A stretch of 64,000 bases of DNA from Pohlia nutans (lineage: Eukaryota; Streptophyta; Bryopsida; Bryales; Mniaceae): positions 36,919,811 through 36,983,810 of the forward strand of contig CM040085.1 of NCBI GenBank assembly GCA_022496805.1. Direction: 5' to 3'. Under the pieces are notes generated by a model. The model was not told where the DNA came from and ran no database searches. It worked only from the letters and a program-made list of their open reading frames with translations. Positions 35,339 to 46,851 of the stretch are shown here, piece after piece; within the stretch, counting starts at the first letter, position 1; every line of letters begins with the position of its first letter. The position numbers and the translations under genes were made by a program.

Positions 35339-36250
35339 CCCCTAAATTTTTGAGCGACCATATTCTGGTCGTTCCACTTTTTGGGCAGCCTACAGGGACC
35401 TCATATTTTTAAAAATTTCAATGAAAATTTCAGTGTAGCTTCCAAAAACTACACTCTACATGTCGCACTTCGTTTCATGTCATTCCGATAAGTATTGCAA
35501 AAGTTATAAGCATTTGAAGTTTTTGAAGCGAGATTGGGCAGCAAGAATTTTTTTAGTTTTTACTCTTTTTCAAAATTTCTTTTTTGATTCATGATTGGTT
35601 GATCTTTATCTACAAATGAAGCTTTAAATCTACCCATTTTGAGCAATGGGATAAAAGTTATGAGGAGATCTGTTTTTTGGGCAGTTTGGACAAAAAAAAC
35701 TTTGAAGCTCATTTCTAAACTCAATTTTCAATATTTTTTAATGGAATAAAAGGCACTTGGTGAAGATTTCCAAGTACAACATTCTCACCGTTAAGATTGA
35801 CATTTCACAATTCCATGTCAAACTTATTAATGATTTTCTTTTTCCTTTCACTTTGTACCCACTTCTAGTAATTGTTTTATGAAAAAATTAATATGAGCTT
35901 TTTTCTTACAAGATTTTATATTTGAAGACTTAACTCAATTGTTAACATGGCCTTGCCATTCATTGAATTTCTAACCCATTCAAAAAAAGATATTAATTTC
36001 TAAAGTTCAAATTTGTCACCGGATTGAACCCCAAAAAATCTTCTTTTGCAACTTTGATCCTTATAATCTAAGAATCGAATGGTCATTTTGCTCTCAAATT
36101 TTGTGCTCACATGAAAATTCAAGTTGGGTATTAGATCTTACGGTTAAATGATGAGAAAACTAAAAAACATATGATTTCTTCTGCAACTTCCAAATGCTGC
36201 GTTTTTCATGGTTTTTTGTGAGAATACGGTCCTGAAAATTTAGGGGTTAA
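35335..36250 (+). mobile_element. TTAA-flanked element, family G
   Basis: About 916 bp, TTAACCCCTAAATTTTTGAG to AAATTTAGGGGTTAA; the termini pair over about 15 bases. A sub-terminal CGACCATATTCTGGTCG resembles family F's CGACCATTTTCTGGTCG. Non-coding; the largest complete element of the class here. Confidence 0.8.
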
Positions 36251-38334
36251 GGATGGGTGACAATGCTCTTATTATATGGGGGCATTCGTTTATTCATTCA
36301 TGTAATTCTGGTGACGTTGCTTTTTGCCGGTGTCGTCTTGCTTTGTCTCTTCTCCCCCTTTGCCTTTCATAATTTCTTTGGGTTGTCCTGCACTTGCAGT
36401 CTGCCAAAAGGGCGCTCAACATTCTCTCCAACCACTACATCAGTCTGTGATAGCTTGTACAGGTAAGGTGAGGCACCTAAAACCGCCCATTTAAGCTACT
36501 GTGCTTGCATGTTTTTGAAAATCGAATTGGGATTATTTTTTGGCTGATATACAAGTAAGATTCATGAATAAAAGTGAAAATAGTAATAATAATTTCAACT
36601 AAAATGCAATTTATATGAATTTTGAAATTGAGAATTTAGTCATCCTCCACTTGTGTCATACACATGGTGGTTTCCCAACAGAAAATGTATCATGGATTTC
36701 ATCCTAAACTACCCCAATTTTGCTCACTACTGGAAGACTCTAATTGGATGAAACATGGTTGTTTTAAGTTCACTAGTAGAAAATGTGGCACTGCCTAAGG
36801 CGGTGCTCAAGCAAGTGTTGCCCAATTCCACGATCACCTCCCTCGGCAGTGCCACCTTTACTACTAGTGGCTCTTCAGAGACTACAAGTGGCTTGTTGTT
36901 GACGAGTGGTCCTATCCCAAGTCTTCAAACTCAACTAAATTTCTCAACTCAAAAGTTTATCAAGAATGAAACAACGTATTTTTATTTTTATTTTTTTGGG
37001 GCGATACAACCTAGAAAGAGACCACTTATATCCCTTTATGTTAGAGGGAATGCCACGCAGTGGGTCTCCTGTCCTGTAGCAACAGTACTGGTGGCAGGGA
37101 ATAGGTTCATGCACATGAGTTTTGAAAAAGGAAATAAAATCCAAGGAATTTAGTATGGCCTACACTAAGTCACTTATAAGAAAACATGGGCAAAGCCGAT
37201 GCTGTAACATGGCTGACACACATGATGGTATGCAGACATGGGCTCGTATCAAGAAGAATCACCGAAATGCCGAGAATCAGATGCTAAAGGATGGTCAGAA
37301 TGGAAATCACATGCAAAATGAACAGCCAGTACATGTTCTGTACTTACTGCCAATTGCACATCATTTTTCAAAAAGTAAAAAAGTAAAAAAGTAAAAGCAA
37401 AAAGCAAATAAATATACAAACTGACCCTCAGTCTCGGTGACTGCAGACTGCCCAGCTCAAATCCAGGATTTGCCTGTCACAACTTACCAAGAGCTGCATA
37501 AAATGTACCAATTTTTTTAATAAAATAATAAAGTAAGAAAAAGCTGCAGAAAGCATCACCACAAGAGAATGACAACAAGACAAGACACTCCAAGACTGAG
37601 TCCATAAGACTCCCAACAAGTCCCTTGCCTGATGCCTTTTTGCAGGGCGGCTACACCCTCCAATCTCAGTTTTTGAATTCTAAAAAAGAAGCCTCCCATA
37701 TTTTAAACTGTAAATTGTAAATTTTTATTATTTTATTATTTTTATTATTTATTATTCCGGTGACCTTTAGTCATAGCAGGATTTTCTCAAGCCTTTGCGA
37801 CCATAGGTTTTCTTGTTGGTTGGATGGTCGTCCCAAAACTATTTCATTTCGTGTTTCAAGACCATTCCATTTCGTTTTTGTCAAGGTTGTTAGTTGAATG
37901 GTGGTTCAAAGATTGTTTCCTTTTGTTCTCCAAGACCATTCTCTTTTGTCTTCGTCAAAGTCATCCTTCATGTACAGTAACCTAGTGTTTCACGGCCTTT
38001 CACGTCGTCACTGGTTGTGCGGAGAGAAGCGCAACACTAATAATAATAGCAACATTGACTTAGGAGACCATCGTGAATGAAGAGTCTCTTGGGGGCACTT
38101 CGTATATCTTCTATCTATGCCTCAAGGGCATATGTAGTGTAAATTGTACGTAAAATAATGATGATGCACCTTTATGACTTTCATCCATGTGGAAGTCATT
38201 CTATGTATTTTTTAGGTACCACCTAAGATAATAGGGTATTTAAAATTATCCTAAAAATAAAAGTAATTCTCACTATCATTGATAATATTCTCATTTTTAT
38301 TCTTGTAATCAATTTTAAGCATCCTATATTAATG
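36251..38334. other. Intergenic DNA, several short unrecognised frames
   Basis: Frames at 36257-36466, 36755-37153, 37122-37394 and 37898-38080 have no recognisable domain. 36950-37000 and 37720-37760 are TTTTA/TTATT low complexity. Two segments near 37830-37950 repeat the phrase CAAGACCATTC. Confidence 0.35.
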
Positions 38335-38433
38335 TAATTCAATTTGCGTTTTTTTTCTGGCGACAAAAAGTTGTTGGCAGTTGCTTGGAAGCAACTTTTT
38401 GTCGCCATAAAAAAAACGCCAAATTCAATTATA
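38335..38433. repeat. Strong hairpin, ~40-bp arms
   Basis: A core arm GGCGACAAAAAGTTG pairs perfectly with its complement, with outer GCGTTTTTTTT/AAAAAAAACGC and AATT-rich extensions. Nearly continuous pairing over about 40 bp with a loop of about 15-20 bases. Could be a small foldback element or a MIR-type precursor. Confidence 0.75.
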
Positions 38434-41400
38434 AAAATTACCTTCAAAGATTTTTTTTGGACCCTAATATTTGTTTTCACGTCATTATGGAATGTTTGAA
38501 AGTGACTTCCCCTAGCTTTCATCTCATATATAACTGTGGATTGAAGTTTAGACTTTGCATTTGATGTTGTACTTCTTCACAAGCCTTTAATATATGTTCG
38601 CACTTTGGTAGTAAGGGTCACTTTATATATGAAATCGAGGTCATTTTGATGTGTAAGAGGGCTCAAATCGTTGCCTTTCATTGGTGCAGATCCCAAAATC
38701 ATGCTCGGCCTCTTGACACCAAGGCTTGAAGCCAAAATTTTGAACCAATTTTTATATTAAAAATGACAAGGTTTGACACAACACCAAATCAAAGAATTTG
38801 GTGTATCGTAAATGGAAGGCCAATTCGTGGCTTTGGAGCCATTTCTAGATTTCAATAATAAAAATAAATAAAAATCATTAATTTTGTTTTTAACAATCAA
38901 CACCCTTGGATTGTTTGCAAATCTAAATGGCTCTTTTGGCCCAACGCCATTAGACATGGGTGAAATGGCGTCTATTATAATCTTATAATATTGAACACTT
39001 GAGGCTAGCCTTAAGTGTATTTATTCCACAAGTGTGTCAAAAATTCATTTCGAAGACCCTCTTTAACAACATTCTTAATATAAAGTGAGAATATATCTTT
39101 AAAATACGTGCATCCGGAGTCATCACTAATAGCAACTAAGCACTATATAATCACTATGGTTTTTATTGTGATTTATTGGTAAATGAGAGGATTCCAATTC
39201 ACTTTAGCATGTATTATTGGACATTGTATTAAAAAGTCAACGAATTACTTGTAGGTGTACCCAAATTTGAACCTAGGCTCTCATATTCTAATTGTGTACA
39301 TCTTGTGTGACCAATATCTAGTTTTAGTGTTTCTTTTGGATTCAAATGTAGGGTCTCTTTTGGTATTGACAATGATCATGGGAGCATATACTTTGTGGTA
39401 AGGGATGCTATATACTAGTAGTGAAGGTTATTTCAACTTGAAGTCATTTGGAGGAAATGACACTATTCAAATGAATGTACGAGACACAGTGAGATAACAT
39501 TGCAAAGGCATTCGATTGATTGCAATTAATTGAATGTTCATATGATCCTTCTCTATAGTCTCTTGCATACCATTCCATTAGTTTATAGCGTCCATAGCAA
39601 ACAAAAAAGGGAAAAAAATTGGCTTTCTATTCACACAGGATTCAATTCTCTCTTTTTAGAGCCATGTCAAACATTGTCTTTATTGCATTAGAATTTATTA
39701 ACATTTCATTAAGATATAATTTTTAGAAAATGACTTTAATTCTTGATGTAAAGCTTTAACGCTATCTACAAATTTTTCACCAATAGAGAAAGTGGATTGA
39801 CAAAGCAACCTCAACACCTAATATAAAGTGGTCAAAAGAATACCTAATTGCAACCCATAACACAAAACAACATGTGGACATTTATGTCTAAAATGTATAT
39901 ATAAAAATCAAGGAGCAATTTGGGTATACCACCACAAATAAAAGATAAGTTTGTAATGTTGATCTTACAACTTTGTGAATCAAGAGTCTGTTAAATGTAT
40001 TTCTACTAAACCACCGAGAGGACGCTTATAGTTATTTTTTGTATACACGTGTGTTAACTATGTATTTGTTTTGGGGCTATGGATATAAAATAATATTCCC
40101 CAGTTTATCATAATATCCATAGTATATTCTTAAAATATTCTATTAACAATGCACCTATATTATTTATAATAAAAAAATTGACATTTAGGGGCCCAAGTTT
40201 TATTTCCAAAATATTTTAAAATTTTATTTGAAATGAATAAAGAAATACTTTATTTATTTTTATTCAAATTGCCTTGAAAATTTCATGAGTGCATTCCCCA
40301 AGTACTACACATTCCTATGCCCCATCATAATATGGCTCAAAAATATCTCTAAAAGTTAAAGATAACTTTCACATATGTTGTAAAGTGTTTATGCTCCCAT
40401 TGCTCGCAATCTTGAAATTTTTTGTGGCATATATTAGTTACACATAAGAGTATAACTATGCTTTGTAGGCAAGGATAGCAAGTACTGCATTGGTGCTTCC
40501 TATTGAAAGTAGATTTATGACATATATCATTACAACTACATCAACATTTTGAAAAGCCATAGTTTAGTCATAACGTATCAACAAAAGATATGTGCAAGAA
40601 TGTGAATTAGTTATGTACGAGTGGCCCTTTGACCAGTGGACAGTGGGTCATTGACATTACGAACAAACACTTTATTCACTCCGGACTTGAAAGAGGACCG
40701 GAGTTTCTATATAATGCATAGAAATCTTGTTTTTATTGCTAACAAAATCCAACAATTATTTTAGTCAATGTAGTAATAGAAAGACTAATAGAATCCATGT
40801 TCGTTTCATTATTTAGTCAAACTTAGATGTACTTACCTCAAGACAAATAGGAATTCACTTTGTTGATGTTATAGCCAATTTCATCAGTTTATAAGGTGGA
40901 CATACCTAATTCCATTCAAGACCCAATTCTACACCCTATCATTGACCCCAATTCCACATTAGACTTGATTCTATTCCACTTCACTTCAAGTGAACATTAA
41001 ATGCAATATGAGTGCTAGGAAGAATTGGGGTGCAAATGGGGCAATTTTAAGTACTTCACGAGGTACTTCAATAAATGAATATGACATCACAAAGTGTTAA
41101 TTCAAGCAATGAAGGAAGGAGTTTAGCAATTTGCATCATGGGCAATCAAGTAAATTTTTTAGGTGTAAATGGATGGATTTAGGTGTACATGGAACAGTTT
41201 AGGGTTATTTTTTCTATCAACTAGAAGATGATTTTGAATGATTATAGAGCATTTTTGGGGGTGCTTGTGGACCCCATCTAGGGACGATTTTGTACTGCGA
41301 AGACATACCATTTTGAAGATTCATAGAATTTACAAATTTTATCTAAAAAATAAAATTTCACTTGGATTCTATTATATAAACATTCATCTTTAATTGGTTT

Positions 41401-41842
41401 TTTGGTAATAACCTTAGTATGTTCTCCAAGATACTCAGAGTTGTTTTAATGGATGATAATAGGTACTTCTACCTTATTTAGAAAAAACAATCTTCATTTG
41501 GAACCAACGTGAATGAAGAGTCATTTCGTTTAAAACTATACACCAGAGTCTAAAATATGCCTCTCACTATTCTAAAATACATGTAAAAATTTGCCATGAC
41601 AAAAGAACAAAATGTGGATTGATGTAATTTCGTTTTTTACATAATGCTTCTAACACAATAAGATGCAAAACACATTTATATGGTTTTTGAAATCGTTTGT
41701 AATTTTCCAAATGCAAATAATTGTACTGTGATATATTGTTTTTGAATTTTGGCGAAGTGTTAGTAGAGCCATCCCCAACAAACTTGTAATAATATCATTT
41801 TTGTTAAAATGCATTTGCAAATGTATACATTAATTTTTCATT
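38434..41842. other. Long gene-free AT-rich stretch
   Basis: More than 3 kb with no frame of note and no RNA gene recognised. Contains dispersed repeat N at about 40880-41385. Confidence 0.5.
40880..41385 (+). repeat. Dispersed repeat N, copy 1
   Basis: Aligns in inverted orientation with 61645-62030; shared blocks include ATTAAATGCAAT, TTAGGTGTAAATGG and AATTTCACTTGGATTC. No TTAA termini, boundaries uncertain, non-coding. Confidence 0.5.
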
Positions 41843-42392
41843 TTAACCCCTAAGCATCCAAAGAGCCCCGTGGGGCCATATTTGGTCGTTTTTCACTCAA
41901 ATATTGATTTTCACCTAGTTGCTAATTTCAAATGAAAATGATCCCAACAAAGACAGTGTGGGGGTTATCATCTTCTTTTAAATCCAATACACCATTCTTA
42001 AAATTTAAAAAAATGTGTTTATCACAACACTTTAAAGCTCAAAACCCTAAAATTCTAATATACACCACATAAAAAAAAATTCTATTGAATTTCTGTTTAT
42101 GTAAGCTCAAGAAGCATGCCACCTACATCTTGTTGTTCATCACTATTATTTAAATTTTCCTAAAAAATTCATACTATTTTAAGCTTTTGTAATTACTATG
42201 ATTTTTACAAGAAAAAAACTTTGAAAAATCTTATAAATTTATTCTTATTTATATAATTATGTAAAAATAAAGGTAAATTGGATTAAAAATAAATTATGTG
42301 AGACAAATACAAAAAATATATAACATATTTTAAAATGTGAGAAATTGATGAGGTTTGACCAGGTAATTGTAGTGTGGACACTTAAGGGTTAA
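41843..42392 (+). mobile_element. TTAA-flanked element, family E, copy 2
   Basis: About 550 bp, TTAACCCCTAAGCATCC to ACACTTAAGGGTTAA. Close to the left end there is a GC-rich hairpin, GCCCCGTGGGGC, followed by ATATTTGGTCG, which recurs at 42590 and 51420. Non-coding. Confidence 0.82.
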
Positions 42393-42574
42393 GAAACAAA
42401 CTTGCAAGACTTAGAGATTGACGATTGTCAATTTTCTTCAATTTACAACATTAATCTTCAAAAGAATACATGATAAGAGAATTGAAAATTACCAGGGCTC
42501 CATATAAAACGCACAACTTGCATTCATAACTTCAATTTTGTGCCACCTGCGCTTTTTACATTTTATATACATTT

Positions 42575-43232
42575 TTAACCCCTAAGTTGCAAGGAGCCCC
42601 ATGGGGCCACATTTGGTCATTTTTCAGTCGAACGCCAATTTTCACCTCGTTCCCAATTTCAAATGAAAATGGTCCTAACTAAGAAAGTCTAAGGGCCATC
42701 TTCTACTTCTTAGTTCAATTTACCATTCTCCAAAATTGTTAAAATTACACTTGTTTACAGCATTTAAAAGCTCAAAATCCAAAATCCAAAATATACTATG
42801 TCGTGAACCTTTTTATGACTCTTTTTTTTAGTTGGTACCCAAGTAAAATCCAAAAATAGCATGAATGATCTAAATTTAACTTGAAGAGATGGTACAACCA
42901 AACAAAATCCTTCACAAAAACAATTTGATGCAAATCATCCATGTAGCATTTGGAATTGAATACCATATCCGGAAAGTAGGGTTGGTAGCTCATGCTGAAT
43001 ATTATTTATTTTTCCGAATTGATGTGAATATTCTCTAATATTATGTGAATATTCTCTAAGATTCTATTTTTCACCATACAAAATAGATTTAAAAAAAATA
43101 CAACAAAAATCCTAAGAATTTCGGCATCTCTTTATGTAATTATTTTTTGTTGACCCTGCCTTCCGGGTACCCCGGGCAGCCCGGGGCCACGCGGCCAAGG
43201 CCCTAAACTGGGTGAGGACTTTTAGGAGTTAA
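42575..43232 (+). mobile_element. TTAA-flanked element, family H, copy 1
   Basis: Left end TTAACCCCTAAGTTGC with the family E/H hairpin (CCCCATGGGG); right end CTTTTAGGAGTTAA. The middle (about 42780-42970) matches 56090-56280 of H copy 2. The last 80 bp include a GC-rich block at 43150-43200 not seen in copy 2, so the right part may be composite. Confidence 0.6.
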
Positions 43233-43510
43233 ACTCTTATGGGCATTTTCAAGAACTCACAGTTTCCAAGACACTGGGATGGGGATAGAGAGTGCAGAAA
43301 CATTCTTGCAGACAAGGGCAATTATTAGAGGTGGGGGATGTGAATAGGGCCAGAATTCGCTATTAAAAGTGGCGTCCTGTTGACAACGCTTGTCAAAGGT
43401 ACCAATCTCGAGAGCCAGCAGCATCCAGCAGGCAGTCCAGGGGTCCAGGGCCAAGGGCAATGGCTTTGATGGCAAGCAAACTGGACTGGACTGCTTGGCT
43501 TGTGTGTGTT

Positions 43511-44201
43511 GGCCCTTTCACATACATCAATGCCGCCGCATGCATGCATGCGTCAGGTAACTTTGAGTGAATCTGTTGGGAAAAATAAAATACACTATTA
43601 GAAATTACTCTAATGCATGACAAAAAGGAACACAACGCAAAAATGGAGCACATAACATTCATGGCACTGTTCGGGATACTTTTTGAGCCAACCAGTCAAT
43701 GTCCTTTATTTTCCAAAAGCAACCGGTTTTTTAATAATACACCCCGTATATTTCGTCTATGAATACTAAATATAACTAATTTTTAGTCATTTAGTCCGGT
43801 GTTTTGCCTCTATTCGTGAGATTCAACCAGCTATTTCCAAAAAATAATTGGTTGACTTGTAACTAACCGCCGGTTCTTCTCGGACAGTGATTCATGGCCC
43901 ATTCACACCAGCCTAGTGCCATTGTTGCGTTTGCGTTCCTGAAAGGATGGGAGGTAAAATGAAGAAACAAAAAAATATTCAAAACTTTGTCTTTTCCTGC
44001 TGCAGCTACTATTGAGCACTGTGCAATTGCAATACACTACCGCAAATATAGTCCCGTTCGTTTTTTGCATTGTGTTGCTTTCTGTCTTGCGGTAGTGTAA
44101 TTCCTTTCTGTCTATTTTAGATTTTTCTAGTTACCTCATATTCCTTCAAAGTTATCTGACGCACGCATGCGTGCAGCACAAATGGTGTATGTGAACGGGC
44201 C
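43511..44201. mobile_element. 691-bp element with ~55-bp TIRs
   Basis: The left end starts GGCCCTTTCACATACATCAA; the right end is its near complement, and the two stay alignable through GCATGCATGCGTCAG and AACTTTGA. Another GGCCCATTCACACCA block occurs inside at 43897. No transposase. Termini are reminiscent of PIF/Harbinger-type MITEs, but no TTA duplication is seen. Confidence 0.6.
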
Positions 44202-44380
44202 TTCAGTAGCCTTCTAAGAGAGTGCCTTTTAGTTTCATCCGCCTTTATATATGGGGTGACCAGTGATTTGTAATTGAATGGACTATTCAATCAAATAAAC
44301 AATTACAAAGCACTGTTGAATTGTGATTGAGTGAGTTCTTTTGATCACTATTCACCATGGTTGATTGCTTTTGCTTCATG

Positions 44381-44771
44381 TGTTACGGACACGCAAATAC
44401 ACACAATAAATCTAAACAAGAAGTTCAGAGAGAACATGCAAGAACTAGATTGATCAGATGAGTACACAAACAACACCAAGAGAGGTGAGCTAGAGCTCTA
44501 AGAAATGCGTTGTCGAGACTGAAGAACCCTTCAGCCTCGACTCCTATATATACTACTGGATAGGAAGCTTCTCGAGCTACTTCTGTGAACTAGGACGCTT
44601 CTCAAACAACTTCCACTAACCAGGAAGCTTCTCGAGCAGCTTCTTAGAATCTATTAGAATATACTAAGAATATTCTAAGAATCTTCCAGAACCTTCTAAA
44701 AGAATCTTTAAAGAATATTCTATAGAATCTTCAAGGAATCTTCTAGAAGTTTCTAATGTATGTCCGTGACA
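44381..44771 (-). repeat. 3' LTR of the chromovirus
   Basis: Begins TGTTACGGACA and ends TGTCCGTGACA. Five differences from the other LTR in 391 bp by eye (about 1.3%), so the insertion is young. Two 4-unit heat-shock motifs at 44679-44696 and 44736-44753. Confidence 0.95.
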
Positions 44772-44795
44772 TCACCTCTCCTTCTAGCTTCGAGG
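44772..44795 (-). other. Polypurine tract of the chromovirus
   Basis: On the minus strand a purine-rich AGAAGGAGAGGTGA lies directly before the 3' LTR, where plus-strand priming is expected. Confidence 0.6.
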
Positions 44796-44821
44796 TCTCC
44801 GAGAAGCAATATTGTCGCCGG

Positions 44822-45175
44822 TCAATACCATCGTAAAAAAATGAAGATTTGTCGCATGACGTCTGCAATGAACTCCAATTGTTGTTCACGAGGTAGGTGG
44901 TTCATTGGTCCTTGAAGCCAACGGTAGTGGCCTACGCCTTCCACTTCTGACCAAGCATGAACTTCCGTGTCTTCATTGTGAAATTGTCCTGCAAACACGC
45001 CTTCTGGTAGACCATTGAAAGCAGGCTCTACCTCGAATACAATCACCAGCGATCGGTTGCTTGGTATCCTTCGTCGTCGTCGTGGTACAGGCGGTTCTTC
45101 ATCTCGGGGTCGCCTTCGTGGGTTCGTTGGTTGAGATGACACGACTGGTATACTATCTATCTCTTGACTATCCAT
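44822..45175 (-). CDS. Extra ORF downstream of integrase, 117 aa
   Basis: An intact frame in sense orientation between integrase and the 3' LTR. The N-terminal half is proline- and arginine-rich, with PRRRPRDEEPPVPRRRRR at about residues 19-36, a likely nuclear-localisation or RNA-binding stretch. The C-terminal half is more globular (VEPAFNGLPEGVFAGQFHNE; GHYRWLQGPMNHLPREQQLE). I do not recognise it. Standard chromoviruses have no gene here. It could be an accessory protein, a captured host fragment, or an antisense-neutral open frame kept by chance. Confidence 0.6.
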   Translation of the reverse strand: MDSQEIDSIPVVSSQPTNPRRRPRDEEPPVPRRRRRIPSNRSLVIVFEVEPAFNGLPEGVFAGQFHNEDTEVHAWSEVEGVGHYRWLQGPMNHLPREQQLEFIADVMRQIFIFLRWY

Positions 45176-45312
45176 GACTGCAGACCAAACTATGACTACT
45201 TGAATAAAACTCTATTCTATCTTACAGAAAATAACAACATCAACTATGAGTTTTAGGTAGTGTCCCCCCCTCCTTTTATACTCTTGTCTAAAGAAACTTG
45301 AGAAAAAAGCTA

Positions 45313-46851
45313 TCATCGAGATGGCTTCGGTTTATCAGGATATCGTTGATGAAATTCCTGTACTTTTTGCGGCGCATTTGTAAGATTTTCGGCTGGCTCC
45401 CACGTTCGCTCATTAATATCGTAGCCGTACCAATGAACAAGATACTCCAACTTGCCCCACCTTCGTCGTGAATCTAGCACCTTTTCGACCTCGTATTCCT
45501 CGTGGTTCTTAATTTCAATGCTAGGTGGCGGACTTTGCACTCTTACAGGGAAAAATGATTCTCGATAAGGCTCCAATAAAGAGACATGAAAGACTGGATG
45601 TACCTTCATAACGGCTGGTAACTCCAGACGGTAAGCCACGGGATTGATTTGCTTCTGGACGACAAATGGTCCTAATCTGCGGTAGTCCAGCTTATCACAC
45701 GGTCGTTTAGTCTTGATATTCCGTCGGAGAAGCCATACTTTATCTCCAATCTTGAAAGTAGGTGCCTCATTCCGGAATTTATCTGCGGTCCTCTTGTAAG
45801 ATTCTTGGGCGGTCCGTAATTGAAGTTTCAACGTAGCTTGAAGTTCCGACAGCTGCTTCGCAAAGCCTTCTGCTGCCGGGTTGTTATTTGCTACTGGATT
45901 TAACAAATCGAGCTTTTGATGGTATCCATAATTGGCAAAAAACGGTGTTTGTTGAGTCGACGCATGAAGGGTGTTGTTGTAAGCAAACTCGGCAAACGGT
46001 AGATACTTGGTCCAATCGTCTTGCTGGTAGTTGATGGTGCAACGTAGATACTGCTCCAAGACTTGATTCACCCGTTCTGTCTGACTGTCGGTTTGAGGAT
46101 GAAAAGCCGAAGAAAGCTTGATATCCACCTTCAATATCTCAAAAAGAGATCTCCAGAACTTGGAAACAAACTGAGTTCCTCGATCCGATACAATATCATC
46201 TGGCAAACCATGATAACGATATACATTATCAAGAAAGAATCTTGCTGTGTCCTCACTTGACGATGTCTTCTTGCAAGGAATAAAGTGCGCCATCTTTGTG
46301 AGCCGATCCACCACAACAAAGATGCTGTCGAACGAGTTTGAAGGCGGCAGGTCCGTAATGAAGTCCATGGAAACTGAAGACCATGGTCGATGCGGAATAG
46401 GCAATGGCTGTAGAAGTCCATAGGGGCGATGCCTAGGGTTCTTGGACCTTGAACAAATATCACAAGAGAGGACAAACTCCTTCACATCCTTCCACATTTG
46501 GGGCCACCAAAAGTCTCGCGAAATAAGCTCCAATGTCTTGTTGTATCCAAAATGACCTGCTGCTGGAAAGTCGTGGCGAGATTGGAGAACTCGAAGTCGT
46601 GTTGGTCCCTTTGGAATATACAGTCGCTCTTCAAAATACAAAAGATCTCCCTTTACCTTGAACTTGTCATTATCGGCACACTTCTTGATCTCAAGAGCTA
46701 CAAAATCTTCAATTGTCGCAGTACGTACCTGATTGAGGAAGTCCGCATCAATTGGTACGACAGCAGTGCAAATTCTAAAATGCTCCGATTTCAACAATGT
46801 AGCGCATTGTTGATCAAACGCTGCTTCTCCAGCTTTAGGCGCCATATACAA
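45313..46851 (-). CDS. Integrase with chromodomain (pol C-terminal part)
   Basis: 512-residue frame. The zinc-binding HHCC region spans about residues 91-137 (CDICSRSK at its end). The DDE core is visible as MDFITDLP, then SDRGTQF, then a glutamate in TERVNQVLEQYL. A GPY/F-like module (RRLGPFVVQKQINPVAYRLELP) follows, then a chromodomain about 440-500 (EYEVEKVLDSRRRWGKLEYL and VHWYGYDINERTWEPAENL), which targets integration to chromatin marks. The ATG shown is only the first in frame; true synthesis would be from the polyprotein. The join to RNase H is out of frame by one base near 46893. Confidence 0.9.
   Translation of the reverse strand: MYMAPKAGEAAFDQQCATLLKSEHFRICTAVVPIDADFLNQVRTATIEDFVALEIKKCADNDKFKVKGDLLYFEERLYIPKGPTRLRVLQSRHDFPAAGHFGYNKTLELISRDFWWPQMWKDVKEFVLSCDICSRSKNPRHRPYGLLQPLPIPHRPWSSVSMDFITDLPPSNSFDSIFVVVDRLTKMAHFIPCKKTSSSEDTARFFLDNVYRYHGLPDDIVSDRGTQFVSKFWRSLFEILKVDIKLSSAFHPQTDSQTERVNQVLEQYLRCTINYQQDDWTKYLPFAEFAYNNTLHASTQQTPFFANYGYHQKLDLLNPVANNNPAAEGFAKQLSELQATLKLQLRTAQESYKRTADKFRNEAPTFKIGDKVWLLRRNIKTKRPCDKLDYRRLGPFVVQKQINPVAYRLELPAVMKVHPVFHVSLLEPYRESFFPVRVQSPPPSIEIKNHEEYEVEKVLDSRRRWGKLEYLVHWYGYDINERTWEPAENLTNAPQKVQEFHQRYPDKPKPSR

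Noticed and set aside
40880..41385. Another TTAA element
   Set aside because: The repeat has a clear inverted partner but neither copy shows TTAA/CCC ends.
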